Shown here: piece by piece, positions 63,909 to 64,000 of the stretch | Position numbering within the stretch: position 1 is the stretch's first letter | How the letters are laid out: each line of letters opens with the position of its first letter | Source: JAFMPW01 sp041743085 | Lineage (GTDB): Bacteria; Bacteroidota; Bacteroidia; Flavobacteriales; Flavobacteriaceae | DNA length: 64,000 bases | Assembly (NCBI GenBank): GCA_041743085.1 | Contig: JBGTNL010000108.1 | Span: 1-64,000 of the forward strand | Direction: 5' to 3' | Notes under the pieces: model-generated | The model's database searches: none | What the model was told of the DNA's origin: nothing | What the model saw: only the letters and a program-made list of their open reading frames with translations | Made by a program: the position numbers and the translations under genes

Positions 63909-64000
63909 ATGGCTACAAGCACTTCTACCGTTATCCGTTCCGGGGGATTTGGAAAAACATTGCGCAAGGACAGATGGTGGTTGTATCCAGGGATCGTGCT
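63909..64000 (+). CDS. N-terminus of a membrane protein, cut by window edge
   Basis: 30 codons are visible, starting MATSTSTVIRSGGFGKTLRK, followed by DRWWLYPGIV. A short polar start then a Trp-rich entry to a helix resembles the first part of the Sdh1-type succinate dehydrogenase membrane subunit, but the fragment is too short to prove it. No stop is reached within the window. Confidence 0.5.
   Translation, partial: MATSTSTVIRSGGFGKTLRKDRWWLYPGIV

Noticed and set aside
1..64000. CRISPR arrays, tRNA or rRNA genes
   Set aside because: No regularly spaced identical repeats and no cloverleaf-like or rRNA-like stretch was seen on either strand.

Overview
The window looks like a chromosomal segment of a marine-type member of Flavobacteriaceae (Bacteroidota). 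I infer this from sequence alone. Lipoprotein signals end in short Cys boxes followed by Ser/Lys/Asp. Promoter-like TAnnTTTG boxes are common and GA-rich ribosome sites are nearly absent. There is a HemC-HemD fusion, a SUF operon carrying DUF2480 and DUF3078 genes, and a one-protein hybrid two-component regulator. No rRNA, tRNA, CRISPR array or intact insertion sequence was found.

Layout. 0-7.6 kb: a Tat-exported aldo/keto reductase, a MATE exporter, ferrochelatase (hemH) and a very long TraB/GumN-type protein. 7.7-16 kb: six co-directional minus-strand genes (coiled-coil protein, unknown, AAA+ ATPase, unknown, two membrane proteins) that look like one uncharacterised ATP-driven complex. 16-19.6 kb: a START-like protein, a DUF1460 amidase-like protein, a ThuA-like lipoprotein and an AraC regulator divergent from the haem genes. 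19.7-28 kb: hemA, hemCD fusion, hemE, a frameshifted REP-associated transposase remnant, hemF, a frameshifted DUF4421 gene, a PhzF-like gene and hemB. 28-35.2 kb: serine hydrolase, CNNM/CBS transporter, MGMT, a lipoprotein, a PolB-type exonuclease, a gutted endonuclease remnant and hflX. 35.2-41.9 kb: a block of lipoproteins and a TPR hybrid sensor kinase, bracketed by two homologous small noncoding RNA modules. 41.9-51.2 kb: the SUF iron-sulfur operon (sufA, B, C, D, S, E and a DUF59 gene) with a lactonase-like lipoprotein and a nonsense-interrupted four-helix-bundle gene inserted. 51.5-64 kb: two beta-propeller type lipoproteins, thiL, a small zinc-ribbon protein, brnQ, an AbiH-type phage defence gene, pepP, a BNR-repeat exoprotein and the first codons of a membrane protein at the edge.

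How the genes work together. hemA to hemB plus hemH cover most steps from glutamyl-tRNA to haem. hemL and the protoporphyrinogen oxidase are not in the window. The SUF operon supplies Fe-S clusters. The divergent AraC/hemA intergenic region carries a clear inverted repeat that could be the operator.

The most interesting unexplained items are: (1) two paralogous noncoding RNA modules at 35.3 and 41.7 kb with identical promoter geometry (two TTCACAACA sites 21 bp apart, 37 bp from second site to the -7 box), a repeated CCCAAATC motif and a conserved 3' box before an intrinsic terminator; (2) the six-gene AAA+ operon; (3) a duplicated ~140-bp leader containing a tiny ORF and a REP-like palindrome, in a window that also holds a dead REP-associated transposase and several genes broken beside the same palindrome.
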